From contig NC_026742.1 of the NCBI RefSeq assembly GCF_000210295.1, positions 558,001 to 622,000 on the forward strand: a stretch of 64,000 bases of DNA, given 5' to 3'. The stretch is from Trypanosoma brucei gambiense DAL972. Lineage: Eukaryota > Euglenozoa > Kinetoplastea > Trypanosomatida > Trypanosomatidae. Below the pieces are notes generated by a model, which worked only from the letters and a program-made list of their open reading frames with translations, made no database searches and had not been told where the DNA came from. Both the position numbers and the translations under genes were made by a program. Positions 1-11,406 of this stretch are shown here, piece after piece (the first letter of the stretch is position 1; the number at the start of each line of letters is the position of its first letter).

Positions 1-380
1 AGCTGACAGCGGAAGATCTTTTTGTTTGCTGAGTCGCAAGTTTTCAACTCCATCATAATTCGATGGTGGTGCTCATGGGGCGGCACGCACCACTTACGCA
101 CGCGCTTTTCAAAACGGTTCCGCTGTCATTTTCTCTTCTGTTTTCCCGTTTGATACCTCTTGTAACTGTGAATCAAATGCTCTCCGCGGTTCCCTTCACA
201 ACTTTACAAGAGGACGCAAGGTGTCGTGTCCACCATAGCATACAAGCAATTAGCTTACAACGAAACAGGGGCAGTAAGCTTTGTGGTGGTGGTGTGTGGA
301 ACTGTTGGGGGAAGTATTGCAGTGGGAGTGCTTTCCCATTATTAGAATTCTAGGTTCGTCCGGTATTTTTGGTATGTTGA
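1..380. other. Intergenic sequence before CC2D2A gene
   Basis: This stretch probably holds the 3' UTR of an upstream gene outside the window and the 5' UTR of the CC2D2A-like gene. A pyrimidine-rich segment around 110-160 and AG dinucleotides near 340-353 could serve trans-splicing. An open frame from about 63 to 353 has a cysteine- and glycine-rich composition unlike a conserved protein, so I do not call it a gene. Confidence 0.5.
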
Positions 381-3300
381 ATGCAGAAGCAGACTAACGC
401 CGAACCACCGTTATCGCCAACGACAGGTAGCGGTTTTGGTACGCCTCTGCCGCTGCAGGACGAGACCCCTGAAGACCATGCGCTTGTGGAGGGAAATGAC
501 GCTGCTCAACACTTTCTTGAACTCCTGTCACCTAGTTCGCGCGGTGGCAATGCATCGGCATTGAAGAAAGGTAAGAAGAACACGAACCGTAGGTTACGCT
601 TTGATCCAACTTTGCGTGTGGTAGAGGCGGCAGAAGCTCCGGTGCAAGCCAACACCGAGGACGGCTCTTCAAGTGAGGAAGACAGCGACTCGTGGCGCGG
701 TAAGAGTTTGACCGCAACCGAAGAGGGAGGGTTGTCAGATGTTCCCGAACCTGAATTAACAGAGTTGTCTAACCGCCAGGCAACAAGAAGGCCGCCGTGG
801 TGGGTGCATCGGTGGTCTGAGCTCTCGCTATTTCTTAACAGCACGCGTAGTGGCGGTAAACGGGGGAGTACACCGGTCGATGCTGTTAGAGATCAACTTT
901 CAGCTGACCTCGTTGCTGCACAGTCGCTTCAGCAATTTGTGGGGCGTGATGAGTACGAACAAGTAGCGGAGGTGATTTCTGAGCAAAATCAACTCTTGCC
1001 TGGTGGAGCGGAGCGTAATACCAGTAGAATGGTAGCTGGGCTATTGCCACCGTGGCGACGTGAGGCTACGGGGAGGGAGATGATAGAACATCTCGTAGGA
1101 AAAATTCAAGGGTGGCTGCGAAATCTCTGCGATAGTGTAAAAGGGACCTCGGGTGGTGATGTGCAAAAAGTCTTTGGAGGCGAAGAACATGATGGATCTG
1201 ATGGTATTGTAGCGGCTCCCTTTTGTCCGGCAGTGAAGAGGGCGCATCGGTCTATGGTACAAAAGTCTCTCCTTCATGATCTTGTTGTACCATCAACAAA
1301 TATTTGGAGTGGAAGGGCATATCAGGTTTGTGAGGGGCTTCGAACTCAAACGCCGACGATCCATTTTGAGTACGTCACAGACGAAAGCGTCAGACCGGTT
1401 TTTCACTTGTCATGCTTGCATTATATTGACGGAGGGGAAATGCCGATGTCCGCTGTGGTGCAGGAGGCGCAAAAACGCCGCTCCCTTGTGATTCATATCG
1501 ACTACGTGCGTTTTCGACCGTCCTCTCCACCACATTCCGATAAAACCACTGATCATCAAATGCGGGCACGTGGTGGAAATCCCTCACGTGATGCAGTGGT
1601 GGGCGTTCCAACCGCTTCCGTTTCATCGGGGGCGAACGCCGGCGGTGGCGAAGGTCGTGCAGCTGCGGCGCCGGTAAACTTTAGTCCGCATGATGAGCTG
1701 GTCTCTAGCATTCTGGATAATTATGAACCGTATCGCATGATGGAATTGAACCTGTTGCCACATCTGAAGAACCGTACTTTCTACGAGGACCAACTGCGGA
1801 GTCTCCGCTCGCATCGTAGTCTCACAGAGGAACAGAGAAGGTTGATGATCACACTGGAAAAGTTGCACAAACTTACATGCAAGCTACAACACTCGTACCT
1901 CTCTGGGATGGTGACGTCATGGAGGCAACTCTTGCAATTAGGTAGGGGAAAATTTGGAGGAATATCCACCTCATCGGAGCAACCTGACACTGAGGGAAGA
2001 CGACGCGAATTTTTCGCGACCCACGTGTCGCCGTTTCAAGTTTCAATGAATGACACAGCCAACAGCTTTGGGTCGCCGTCCGGATTTATTATTGGGAATG
2101 GGGAATCTGCTTCCATGTTAGTTGATCCTTCAGTTACAGCTGAAGTGCAGCGAAATGCATGTTTTCATTTGTATTTAAAGCGTGAAGGCTCCAAGGTGGA
2201 TGCCCATACTGTTAAAGATGACCGCTTGCTCGACTATTCACCTGTTATTGAGGGTCTCACGTTACCGGTGGGGACGCAAGATGAACCAGCACAACATTAT
2301 CAGGTTCTTCTCTTTGCTCGTACGAACGCCTTCACCCAGCCCCAGTTTGTAGGGGCTACCGAGCCACGGGTAATTAACGCCGTGAAGGTTGTATTCTTCA
2401 ACGAAACATTTGAACTGCATACACTTTCGGATCCAGAGGAGATACTACTGCATGTTATCGCTGTGGGTGGTGTGAACAACAGACGTGTTGTCACCACCAT
2501 ACGTATGGAACCCTCTCTCACACAGGCGTGCCTTCTGCTTCCAATGCAAAGACCCATACCATTCACACACTCAGGACATAGCCACAAAAAATACGAGGGA
2601 AGCGTCATATCGGGGACAGCTTGTATTTCAACAAACTGGACCACACATCACGGGATGGCCATGCATGAAATAGAAGACCTATTTCTAAATGGGGATGCCG
2701 ACCCAATGGACCCCAAATATAGACCATTGTTGAATACTCTAAAGGATCACTACGCGGTGTCAAAGGCGCAAACGGCTGTATCGGTGAATGGCGTGAGCAA
2801 AACAGGAGCGAACGCAGGGGATAATGTTGTACCGCAGGTGGGACGTGTAATGGGACCGGAGCCAGCTCTGTACAAAGGGTTACCGACGAGATATCCCAAG
2901 GAGAGTAAACGGCTACAACAGTTACGTCATCGCTGGGCCATTCGCTTAAATCGTGAGGAGCCGCGCGATGCAGCGGAGGCACACCTTTTTTCCCAGCCAA
3001 TCCCTTTGGACGACTCAGACAGCTCCGATTTTGCTGCGGCATGCAAACATTGCGTAGAGAATAGGGAATTCATGCAGACGGCGCCTGATGAGCTGCACGA
3101 GGGGTTTGTGCAGGGTTCATCGCCGTCGTGTCTTTCACTGAGTCTACTCTCACGGCGAGAAAAACTGAAGCTGTGGCAGCAACGTCTCCGTTTTCAGAAG
3201 AGTAAATACACCAACTCACGTAAGGTGGAGGACCATGAGATTCAGGAGCGACACGTCATTATCCCAAAACTTTTACCAGCCAAACCAATACACTGGACGG

Positions 3301-5207
3301 CTGAAAGTCAACTGAATCCGCGCCGAGGGAAGCGCCCTAAAATAAGAGACATCAGCCCTGACTCACTTGCAGTGCTGAGGGATTCCCGCATAGTGGTACA
3401 TATCATGAGGGCATCTACGCTACCAGTGAGGTCAGATGGCACACCTCTCGAGCCCTTTATTGAGGTCAGCTTTGTGTATGAAACGGTGCACTCACGGAGC
3501 GAAGTAGGGTCAACGCCATCGTGGTTTGAAACACTTAATATTCCCTTTAGCCCACCTGACTTTGATGACGACACACTCTCCCTGATTGACGACGATATTG
3601 TGATATCTGTATACGATAAGGTGGAGATCCCAATGCCCCCAACAACTATAACAGCGGGAGTCATCTCCCACGAAACGCACTACCGAACCGAGCGCCGGTT
3701 GCTGGGAGTGTTACGTGTTCCCTTCTACTCACTTTACACGGCGGAGCAGGCTCGAATGGAGGGTCTGTACGTTCTTACCACACCCCGTTGGTCTCTTGGG
3801 TATCATCAAAGTCCGCGGGAGGTCAGCCACGGCGACTCCGGACGAATGAAACTGAGGCGCCGCGGGTTGCCTTCTCTTCTTCCCACGATCCAGCTATACC
3901 TGGCCCTTTGGCCACAACCTGACAGGGGGTCACGGGAAGCAGGGGATGAGTTGGAGATGCAAAGACTTGTCAAGCAGTTCAATGTATCACCACAACTCCG
4001 GTATCTGCATGAGACTGCCATGAGGTGGCGACCAAGTGCCCTCAGTAAAACACGGAAGCTCTCTTCTGTCAACCCTGTGGCGCGCAACCGTAGCATTAGC
4101 CCATTTGTGCTGTGTACTACAGGAGATTTAACGTTAGTATGTCGGTTCCTTCTTGCCGGAGGCGGACCACCTCCGATTACTGTCACCACTGTGAGTCAAG
4201 CCATTCGCTTTGTGTCGCTGCTTCCTCTTCGCTTAGACATGCTCCCGGTTCAAAGTAACCGTGCTTGGAACACCAATGTTGAAGTGCTGAAGGCGCGCGA
4301 GTGCAAGTATGAGGAACTTTCCCTTCTGCTGGCACATTTTCTCCGATTCATTGAACCAAGTGAAGCGACTTACGTGGTAACAGGGCGGGGTCCCATATAC
4401 CAGCGTGTAACAATGGTGTTGCACTCGTTTGACGGTGAGCTGCGGCTCATCGATCCACACGGTGGGGTTGTGGCTCCAGTGCACGACCCCAACTTCAACT
4501 TTTTCACTGATGTTGACATGGTTGTGTCGCACGACCAGTTGTGGGCCAACATACAAATCAGTGGGACACCACACAGGATGGACTGGAATTTGCATGATGA
4601 ACGCTTTTGGTTTCCTTGTTTCAACCACGAAGATGAGAATGTGAGGGCATGTTTGCCCTTTATCGCAGCCATACAACGAGAAACACTGCAGTTTTCACTA
4701 CGGGATACGGGGAAGGAGCGTGAAATAGAGCACGAGCTTCAAATAAACGTTCGTCGTGCTCTGGTCCGCTGGCGCAACGGCAAGAAGCCCGCGTTTCATC
4801 ATGGCGTGGCTGCAGCACTGCAAAAATTGCTTGAAGAGGCTGAAAGTGAGCGACTCGTGTGGGCAAATATGTCCCAAGAAAGGGTTAACAGACGAGCTGC
4901 CAGACATCTTAACGAGTACCTCGGTGAGGATGTCATGTATGATTCGCGACGGCCCGGTCATACCCCATGCGCGTCGCATTCGCTTGCAGTCGGTAACCCG
5001 TGCCTGCGTATGGCAGGAAGTCCCATTAATTGCGCTTACATGCCGAACGACACCGGACACCGACTTATCCTGCAGCGTGTGTTCGAAACGGCTGTACACG
5101 AGGCGGCAGCAAATGACGTAAGCTTCGCTGTAGCCACATACGTGAGGGGATATACACGTGAAGTTTTCTCGATGTGGGTGTTCCTTGCAGCATTGTACCG
5201 GGTGTAA
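381..5207 (+). CDS. CC2D2A: CC2D2A-like ciliary transition-zone protein
   Basis: This 1608-residue protein matches CC2D2A (MKS6), a roughly 1600-residue protein of the ciliary transition zone that works with the MKS/tectonic complex. The N-terminal 350 residues are polar and low in complexity. A C2 domain lies at about residues 1000-1150, with segments such as PFIEVSF and PSWFETLNIPF typical of the CC2D2A C2 domain. A transglutaminase-like C-terminal region at about 1270-1440 contains YVVTGRG, a DPHGG segment and QLWANIQISG, which correspond to the conserved CC2D2A tail (compare DNIWFNIQ in the human protein). The length also fits the family. The ATG at 381 follows candidate splice acceptors near 353. 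The role in gating the flagellar compartment is inferred from the family. No coiled coil is obvious by eye. Confidence 0.85.
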   Translation: MQKQTNAEPPLSPTTGSGFGTPLPLQDETPEDHALVEGNDAAQHFLELLSPSSRGGNASALKKGKKNTNRRLRFDPTLRVVEAAEAPVQANTEDGSSSEEDSDSWRGKSLTATEEGGLSDVPEPELTELSNRQATRRPPWWVHRWSELSLFLNSTRSGGKRGSTPVDAVRDQLSADLVAAQSLQQFVGRDEYEQVAEVISEQNQLLPGGAERNTSRMVAGLLPPWRREATGREMIEHLVGKIQGWLRNLCDSVKGTSGGDVQKVFGGEEHDGSDGIVAAPFCPAVKRAHRSMVQKSLLHDLVVPSTNIWSGRAYQVCEGLRTQTPTIHFEYVTDESVRPVFHLSCLHYIDGGEMPMSAVVQEAQKRRSLVIHIDYVRFRPSSPPHSDKTTDHQMRARGGNPSRDAVVGVPTASVSSGANAGGGEGRAAAAPVNFSPHDELVSSILDNYEPYRMMELNLLPHLKNRTFYEDQLRSLRSHRSLTEEQRRLMITLEKLHKLTCKLQHSYLSGMVTSWRQLLQLGRGKFGGISTSSEQPDTEGRRREFFATHVSPFQVSMNDTANSFGSPSGFIIGNGESASMLVDPSVTAEVQRNACFHLYLKREGSKVDAHTVKDDRLLDYSPVIEGLTLPVGTQDEPAQHYQVLLFARTNAFTQPQFVGATEPRVINAVKVVFFNETFELHTLSDPEEILLHVIAVGGVNNRRVVTTIRMEPSLTQACLLLPMQRPIPFTHSGHSHKKYEGSVISGTACISTNWTTHHGMAMHEIEDLFLNGDADPMDPKYRPLLNTLKDHYAVSKAQTAVSVNGVSKTGANAGDNVVPQVGRVMGPEPALYKGLPTRYPKESKRLQQLRHRWAIRLNREEPRDAAEAHLFSQPIPLDDSDSSDFAAACKHCVENREFMQTAPDELHEGFVQGSSPSCLSLSLLSRREKLKLWQQRLRFQKSKYTNSRKVEDHEIQERHVIIPKLLPAKPIHWTAESQLNPRRGKRPKIRDISPDSLAVLRDSRIVVHIMRASTLPVRSDGTPLEPFIEVSFVYETVHSRSEVGSTPSWFETLNIPFSPPDFDDDTLSLIDDDIVISVYDKVEIPMPPTTITAGVISHETHYRTERRLLGVLRVPFYSLYTAEQARMEGLYVLTTPRWSLGYHQSPREVSHGDSGRMKLRRRGLPSLLPTIQLYLALWPQPDRGSREAGDELEMQRLVKQFNVSPQLRYLHETAMRWRPSALSKTRKLSSVNPVARNRSISPFVLCTTGDLTLVCRFLLAGGGPPPITVTTVSQAIRFVSLLPLRLDMLPVQSNRAWNTNVEVLKARECKYEELSLLLAHFLRFIEPSEATYVVTGRGPIYQRVTMVLHSFDGELRLIDPHGGVVAPVHDPNFNFFTDVDMVVSHDQLWANIQISGTPHRMDWNLHDERFWFPCFNHEDENVRACLPFIAAIQRETLQFSLRDTGKEREIEHELQINVRRALVRWRNGKKPAFHHGVAAALQKLLEEAESERLVWANMSQERVNRRAARHLNEYLGEDVMYDSRRPGHTPCASHSLAVGNPCLRMAGSPINCAYMPNDTGHRLILQRVFETAVHEAAANDVSFAVATYVRGYTREVFSMWVFLAALYRV

Positions 5208-5787
5208 ACAATCCCGGTTAATCGGCAATGGGATGGGTGTTGTCGCTAAAGTTGGCGGGGAATAAGGCAATTTGTTCCTCTGAAGGCTACGCCACTAATG
5301 AAAAAGTTGTTTGTCTGATTAAGTGGAAAGGCTTCTATTACTATCGTTCTTATCGTCACTGTATACCGTATAGGTTTCTTTTAGTTGGGTTGGATATACT
5401 TCCAGGACCTCGTTGTGGCATTCGTGCATGTGTGTTTAGCTCGGACGCTTATAGTTTGCGTATATAAGTGGCGAAAAGATAGATCTATGTATGAGCACGA
5501 ACTATGCACGTCACCGCAGCCGTCGTTTTTGTTGTTAAGAGCGACGGCGATGTCCATCGCCCCTTGCAGATGCTCGCGAAGCGAGAATTGGTTGGGTAAC
5601 CTGCCGTTTGGGTGCACCTCCGAAATAGTTTCGCATAACGGTTCGCGAAGTAAGGCACAACAATATATGTTTTATTTGACTCATCAGTATTCCATTTGTT
5701 TCTTCAGTGCTTGAAGTACTCGTTGGTCGTGAACGTCGTCGCTTTTGTTCTTTTGTACACAGCTGCACTGTTCACATTATAGGAAAG
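5208..5787. other. Intergenic region, UTRs only
   Basis: No convincing gene. Open frames here are short, lack good ATG starts and have no family resemblance. The T-rich part near 5670-5705 followed by AG at about 5706 is a plausible trans-splice acceptor for the next gene. Confidence 0.5.
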
Positions 5788-7275
5788 ATGATGTCAAAAG
5801 CGTCGTATATGATGCAGGATCACCTGCGGCGCAACTTTGCGCTCATTACCGACATACACAACCCCAATGTTTTCCTAGTGCGTGGTACGCTCCCTTTTCC
5901 TCAGGGGCTAGCAGTGTTGACGGCTCTATTCCGTGGCAAACTGGCCGCGGATGTGTACAGTCATCCCTACTTCATCGAGAAGCAAAGTGACCCCTCGCAG
6001 CCGTCACCACAACTGCACCTCACGGAGGAGTGCCAGAGTGTAATGAAAATCATCAAGGGTATGCATTTCATGAACGATACCACGAGTAGGCTTGATAACA
6101 CCGTTGTGTTCGTGTCAGACTACGACGTTCAGGTGAAGGCCACTGTGCTCACGTATGCCAGCGAGGAAGATGAAGATGCGCTGTTGAGAGAACAGAAGCG
6201 GCTGGAGGGTGAGAGTGATGAGGAGTGGCAAGGGCGGCTACTACGACAGCGCTGGCAAAGGAGTGCAGCGGGTCGGCGGAAGAGCGGAGGAAACACCGGG
6301 TCTTCTTCTTTTGAGGCTTCCCTTCGATCCTTCACACGACAGAGTCACCATAGTAACGATGAACCAGATGAATTGGGGAAGGCCAAGCGGCTCGTAGAGC
6401 GGGAAGGCGCCCATACCGTTCTGTACAACCCCATCGATGTCGATCCCAAAACATTTGTAGCAACAATTAACAAACTTAACGACGAAAACCGGGTGGTGAA
6501 GACGATAGTCGTACCAACCCGACAGGCGTGGGGAAGCGTTCATGCGTGGGCCGAGGCTTTCCCCGACGCAGAAATATTGTGCAGTGGCGAGAAGCCCATT
6601 CCCAGCGGTGCTCAGAACAGGCAGCAGGAGGTCGTTCGCCCGACCGGGGGATGTATGAACATGGGGAACGGCCTGACGGGGCTTTCATTTCCAGAGGTGG
6701 ACGAGGCGGAGGTTGCAGTGGGAAGTGCTGTCGATAATGACACTGAGGTGGCCATGGTCGCGGACGATATTAACAACATCTGCCGCCTGTGCTCCAGTCA
6801 GCCCGACAGTGTGAGTTGGCGAGTCGCGGATGAAGAAGTACGGTGCTCATCTCGCGTACAACCACTTGGTACATTAATTCAGAAGCAAATAACTCCCAAT
6901 ATCGAGCTGCTGCGTGTGGCTGGCGATGACCTGACGAACGAGTATGTTATGTATGACCGCAATAGTGCCAGCCTTGCGTGCACTGACTTATTTCATGGAG
7001 AGTACGGTGACCTGGACCCAGTTAACTCGTGGCTGTGTCGTGTATGGTTTAAATTCATGAAGCAGGGGAATTATAAACGTGTGGACCGCGTACCAGAGTT
7101 TAAGTGGCTGCAGGTGAAGAATCATGGTGATTTGAAAGCAGTCCGTGAGTCAGTGGATATAATCACGAGTATGTTTCCTATGAAGTTTCTATTGTATGCG
7201 CACGGTACACCACCGCTTGCTGAGAACCCTGCGAATGCCCTGCGTCTCCAGTGGGGTATGCCTCCACTATCTTAG
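5788..7275 (+). CDS. Conserved protein, possible DUF4336/metallo-beta-lactamase-fold relative
   Basis: The protein has 495 residues from the ATG at 5788 (a second ATG follows at once). I do not recognise it firmly. The segment at about residues 210-270 (VLYNPIDVD, then TIVVPTR, then AFPDAEILCSG) and the C-terminal segment (ELLRVAGDD, then SASLACTDLFHGE) follow the order of elements in DUF4336-type proteins, which are remote relatives of metallo-beta-lactamases. The histidine cluster that binds metal in active enzymes is not seen: the expected position reads TRQAWGSVHAW. A charged, low-complexity insert with many Glu, Arg and Ser occupies about residues 130-205. If the fold is right, the protein is probably non-catalytic. 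It lies in the plus-strand cluster between CC2D2A and eIF4A1, which says little about its job. Confidence 0.75.
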   Translation: MMSKASYMMQDHLRRNFALITDIHNPNVFLVRGTLPFPQGLAVLTALFRGKLAADVYSHPYFIEKQSDPSQPSPQLHLTEECQSVMKIIKGMHFMNDTTSRLDNTVVFVSDYDVQVKATVLTYASEEDEDALLREQKRLEGESDEEWQGRLLRQRWQRSAAGRRKSGGNTGSSSFEASLRSFTRQSHHSNDEPDELGKAKRLVEREGAHTVLYNPIDVDPKTFVATINKLNDENRVVKTIVVPTRQAWGSVHAWAEAFPDAEILCSGEKPIPSGAQNRQQEVVRPTGGCMNMGNGLTGLSFPEVDEAEVAVGSAVDNDTEVAMVADDINNICRLCSSQPDSVSWRVADEEVRCSSRVQPLGTLIQKQITPNIELLRVAGDDLTNEYVMYDRNSASLACTDLFHGEYGDLDPVNSWLCRVWFKFMKQGNYKRVDRVPEFKWLQVKNHGDLKAVRESVDIITSMFPMKFLLYAHGTPPLAENPANALRLQWGMPPLS

Positions 7276-7829
7276 GCTCAACCACACGAAGAGAAAAGGA
7301 AGTTGTACACAGCAAAGTAAAGGAAGGGTCGGTGACGGCATATCGGAATATACTTACGGACCCATTTTCTTGCACTCACTCACAGATTAACGGGAACATT
7401 TCCTTCCAAATCATTGTTTTCATTACCGGGTGGTGGGCACACTACGGGGAGGCCAAGTTCACTTGCTTGCGACGTCGTCCTTCTGTGAAGGGGACAGACA
7501 ACCGAGGAGCCTAGAGTTCAAGATGGGAAGCAATTAGCATCAATGCATCCTGTAGTTGTTGCTTACGTGGCGTCTGTGTTGTGCAATATACGCTGGTGTC
7601 GGTAAATAATTACATAGGAACGATTTTGTGTGCTTTTTCTTTGTGCGCGTGTCACCTTATATTTACTTGCGTGCGTATAGTTGCCTGACTCATTGTCGTC
7701 GAATACGCCCTGCTGTATCTTCACGGGCTTCTCATCTCACATGTTCTTTTCTTCTTGTTTCCCTTTTGCTGTGTTTGTTGCAGATTTTTCTCCGCTTTCA
7801 AGGCAATCCACTCTTAATCGGCGTCAATC
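7276..7829. other. Intergenic region with eIF4A1 splice-acceptor tract
   Basis: No gene seen. A long pyrimidine-rich stretch from about 7715 to 7800 ends in TTTCAAGG near 7803 and provides a strong trans-splice acceptor for eIF4A1, giving a short 5' UTR of about 27 nt. Confidence 0.55.
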
Positions 7830-9044
7830 ATGGCCCAACAAGGAAAGGTCGAGCCCCAGGATCAGGATTCCTTCCTGGATGACCAGCCCGGAATTCGCCC
7901 CATCCCGTCGTTCGATGACATGCCGCTCCATCAGAACCTCTTGCGTGGTATTTACTCGCATGGTTTTGAGAAGCCGAGCAGCATCCAGCAGCGTGCCATC
8001 GTTCCCTTCACCCGCGGTGGTGACATCATTGCCCAGGCGCAGTCGGGAACGGGTAAAACTGGTGCATTCTCCATTGGTTTGTTACAGCGCCTTGACTTCC
8101 GCCACAACGTCCTTCAGGGCCTTGTGCTCTCCCCCACTAGGGAACTTGCAATGCAGACGGCTGAGGTCATCACACGCATTGGTGAGTTCCTCGCTGAAGG
8201 CAGCTCATCATTTTGTGCAACCTTTGTCGGGGGCACTCGTGTGCAAGACGACTACCGTAAGCTGCAGAGTGGCACCATCGTCGCTGTGGGAACACCCGGT
8301 CGTGTGGTGGATGTGACGAAACGCGGTGCGATGCGAACGGAGTCACTCCGTGTGCTTGTTCTTGACGAGGCCGATGAGATGCTCTCTCAGGGTTTTGCCG
8401 AACAGATTTACGATATCTTCCGTTTCCTGCCTAAGGAGATTCAGGTAGCCCTGTTCTCTGCTACCATGCCCGATGACGTGCTCGAGCTCACAAAGAAGTT
8501 CATGCGCGACCCCACTCGTATTCTTGTGAAGCGGGAGAGCCTCACCCTTGAGGGTATCAAGCAGTTCTTCATCGCTGTGGAGGAGGAGCACAAGCTTGAT
8601 ACTCTTATGGATTTGTACGAAACCGTGAGCATTGCGCAGAGTGTGATATTCGCCAACACCCGCCGCAAGGTGGACTGGCTCGCCTCTCAGTTGAACAGCA
8701 GCAACCACACGGTCAGCTGCATGCACTCCGAGATGTCGAAGCAAGAGCGTGAAAAAGTCATGGGTACCTTCCGCAACGGAAGCTCCCGCGTGTTAGTGAC
8801 GACGGACCTTGTGGCCCGTGGTATCGATGTGCACCACGTGAACATCGTCATCAACTTCGACCTCCCCACGAACAAAGAAAACTACCTTCACCGTATTGGT
8901 CGTGGTGGTCGGTATGGACGTAAGGGTGTGGCAATCAACTTCGTCACTCAGAAGGATGTGGAGGTCCTGCGGGAGATTGAATCGCATTATCACACGCAAA
9001 TTGAAGAGCTTCCAGTTGACTTTGCTGCCTACCTTGGTGAGTAA
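7830..9044 (+). CDS. EIF4A1: Eukaryotic initiation factor 4A-1 (DEAD-box RNA helicase)
   Basis: This 404-residue ATP-dependent RNA helicase unwinds mRNA 5' regions as part of the eIF4F complex in the cytosol. All helicase motifs are visible: the Q motif around residue 53, the Walker A AQSGTGKT at 70-77, PTRELA, TPGR, the DEAD box at 179-182, SAT, ARGID and HRIGRGGR near the C-terminus. The length and the short N-terminus are typical of eIF4A. T. brucei has two such proteins, the translational eIF4A1 and the nuclear eIF4A3 type. Memory of the T. brucei protein and its chromosome 9 location favour eIF4A1. The codons are G/C-ending, as in highly expressed trypanosome genes. The ATG at 7830 sits in a good context just after the splice tract. 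Confidence 0.96.
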   Translation: MAQQGKVEPQDQDSFLDDQPGIRPIPSFDDMPLHQNLLRGIYSHGFEKPSSIQQRAIVPFTRGGDIIAQAQSGTGKTGAFSIGLLQRLDFRHNVLQGLVLSPTRELAMQTAEVITRIGEFLAEGSSSFCATFVGGTRVQDDYRKLQSGTIVAVGTPGRVVDVTKRGAMRTESLRVLVLDEADEMLSQGFAEQIYDIFRFLPKEIQVALFSATMPDDVLELTKKFMRDPTRILVKRESLTLEGIKQFFIAVEEEHKLDTLMDLYETVSIAQSVIFANTRRKVDWLASQLNSSNHTVSCMHSEMSKQEREKVMGTFRNGSSRVLVTTDLVARGIDVHHVNIVINFDLPTNKENYLHRIGRGGRYGRKGVAINFVTQKDVEVLREIESHYHTQIEELPVDFAAYLGE

Positions 9045-11406
9045 CGGGAGGTGTCTGTGCAATGCGGGCATGAAGGGAATCGGCCCTTTACCCCCATTAC
9101 ATCCCTGTCTTCCTTCTATCCCCACTGCTGTCGCCGTAGACAAGTGGGTGGCGGGACGAGGCGGGGGGCGAGTGAAGGCACAAAAGAGAAGAGGAAGGAC
9201 CGAAAGAATGAAGGAAGGATACAGCAGAGTATGAGGGTACGTAAATAAGTAAATATGGTATGGTTATGTATTTGTGAACAAAAGAAAACAAAAAGAAATG
9301 AAGAGGGAGAAACGAAAAAAAACCAAAAAAAACAACAACACACACACACGAAGGAATACATATGAAGGGGTATGTTGATAAAAGTAAAAGTTGAGTGAGG
9401 GGAAAACAAAGGTAGCTACTGTAAGGAAATAAAATGAGGAAAGGAATAGCAAGAAAACAGGTAAAGAGAAAAAGGAATTACTCACTAATTTTTTCTACCT
9501 ATGACATAAAGGGAAGAATGTCCGGTGAAGTGGGTGAGTAGCGCCGAAAAAGAAAAAAAAATCAGCGAAAGCAAAAGAAAAGAGATGAAGAAGAAAAACG
9601 TGAAATTAACAAAAAGGGTACAAGTAATAATAATGTAATACGTCTCTTCTTCAAAAAAAAAACTAATTATATGTGGCCGCCAAACGAACGGTAATAAACA
9701 AGAATAGAAAAAAGGAAAATATTTGAATAACTAAACAATGAAAATAAATTAAGGAACGGGGAGTGTCAAACCGACCTGACAAACCGTCTGGTGAGGGCTA
9801 GGTATATGCAATCACCACCGTCATCGCTGATTCTCAAGTGCATATTCCCAATAGGGCCACACATGCACTCATGTACGGTCTCCTAAGGTGTATGTATGTG
9901 TGCGTTAGGTGTGTATGAAGCGAGCAAAGAAGAGAGGGGGGTCGAAATGGATGGCTCGGCAAACGGGTCTGCCAACTATTTTCTTCCCTCTCCCTTGGTT
10001 CTATTGCCTTGGTCGTTTTGCCATTTGAAAGACCTCTTCTTTGTTTTTTTTTCTTCCATTTCACCGCACCCGTCCCCGACGCCACCGGGTTCCCATTTTT
10101 TTTGTAACTGAAAAGAGGGACGGTACTGACACTTGGGGCGAATAACGGACACTAAGCGAACCTCACCCTTGAGTCTTCCCCACAAGGTGTTGGTTGCCGC
10201 ATGTGCGTGTGTGTGTGATTTGTGTGATACAGACATACGGCGCCGAAGTTGGGGGAAAAAAAGAGAAGAAAAGAACTGAGTTTGAAAAATGGGTGTTGGG
10301 TGCAGCGAATGGGAAAAGGAAAAGAATGAGAGGAAGTGTAACCAATGCCTTTCGTGCGGCAGCGCGGTTGAAGCGTTCATTGCAGCTTTACGAAATGTTG
10401 CCAGCGCAGGGAAATAATTACCCCGAGAAGTGTCGGAAGGTGCATCTTATTGCAGATGTCCCTGAATGAGAAGTGATGAACGGAAATAAGGCATTGGAGG
10501 AGAGGAATAAAATACAAATAAAATCAAAAAAGGCTGAAAAGAAAAAAAAATAAAAGAGACCTAGCGGTATGCAGCTACCACAAATCGGCGGACACATGCC
10601 TCACTCCCGTGGCGAAGCAGAGGGTACGGCACCCAAACTGTAGGAGCTGCGATGTGTCACACTGCTGTGAGTGTCACGGCGGCAAACGGCGTGTGCAGAC
10701 ATCACCGTTTCAATGACGTCAAAAAGGCAGTGGCGTTGTACGTGTCTGTGGAATAGAAAATAAAGTAGGCAAATAACTGCTCATACACATGAGGTCAGCC
10801 TCGCATCGCACCCCAATTATTCACCCTTTTCCTTTTCTGATTAACCGGTGGACTGAATAGGGCTCGGCCATGTTTGCTGCTTTTGGTGTTCTTATCTGCG
10901 CCCCCCCCCCCACACACACCCGTAGCTCACGCCCTTGTCATTGTTGTCATTTCTTCCATACTCCCGTTTCTTATTTTCCCTTTACACCCCTGCGCAGTCC
11001 GAAAAAAGGGAATTAAGGGAAAATATGGTGCCACGCCGAGAGCATAAAGAAGTCACCTCGGCGTTACTCTACTGCTTAACCCGGCGTGGCCCGCAAATGG
11101 TGATGCCCTTCCATCATTTGCCGCAGTAACTTTTTTCCAGTGCAAACTCACAAGACATGCATTTGGAACATATTGGCGCTGGGGATGCCAGGTGCCAACA
11201 GGGGTACTCTGTTTAATTGACGGTCAATAGCAGACAGCGTTTGTGTGATCTCCCTTTACCAGGCTGCAGATCCGTAGGGGTTGCCGAGTGGGAAGCCATC
11301 CGTTACGTTCCTGTCCCATTCCTCTCTTCCTCACACATGATGGTCGCAGCCGCCTGTAGGTATAATGTATTACCTATGGGTACAGTGAGCATTTGTTTGG
11401 AATAAA

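Noticed and set aside
63..353. 96-codon frame at the left end
   Set aside because: Cys/Gly-rich composition, no splice tract in front, and it lies where the 5' UTR of the CC2D2A-like gene is expected.
10326..10469. 47-codon plus-strand frame starting MRGSVTNAFRAAARL
   Set aside because: The N-terminus looks like a weak mitochondrial presequence, but there is no clear splice tract and no known protein; length is compatible with chance.
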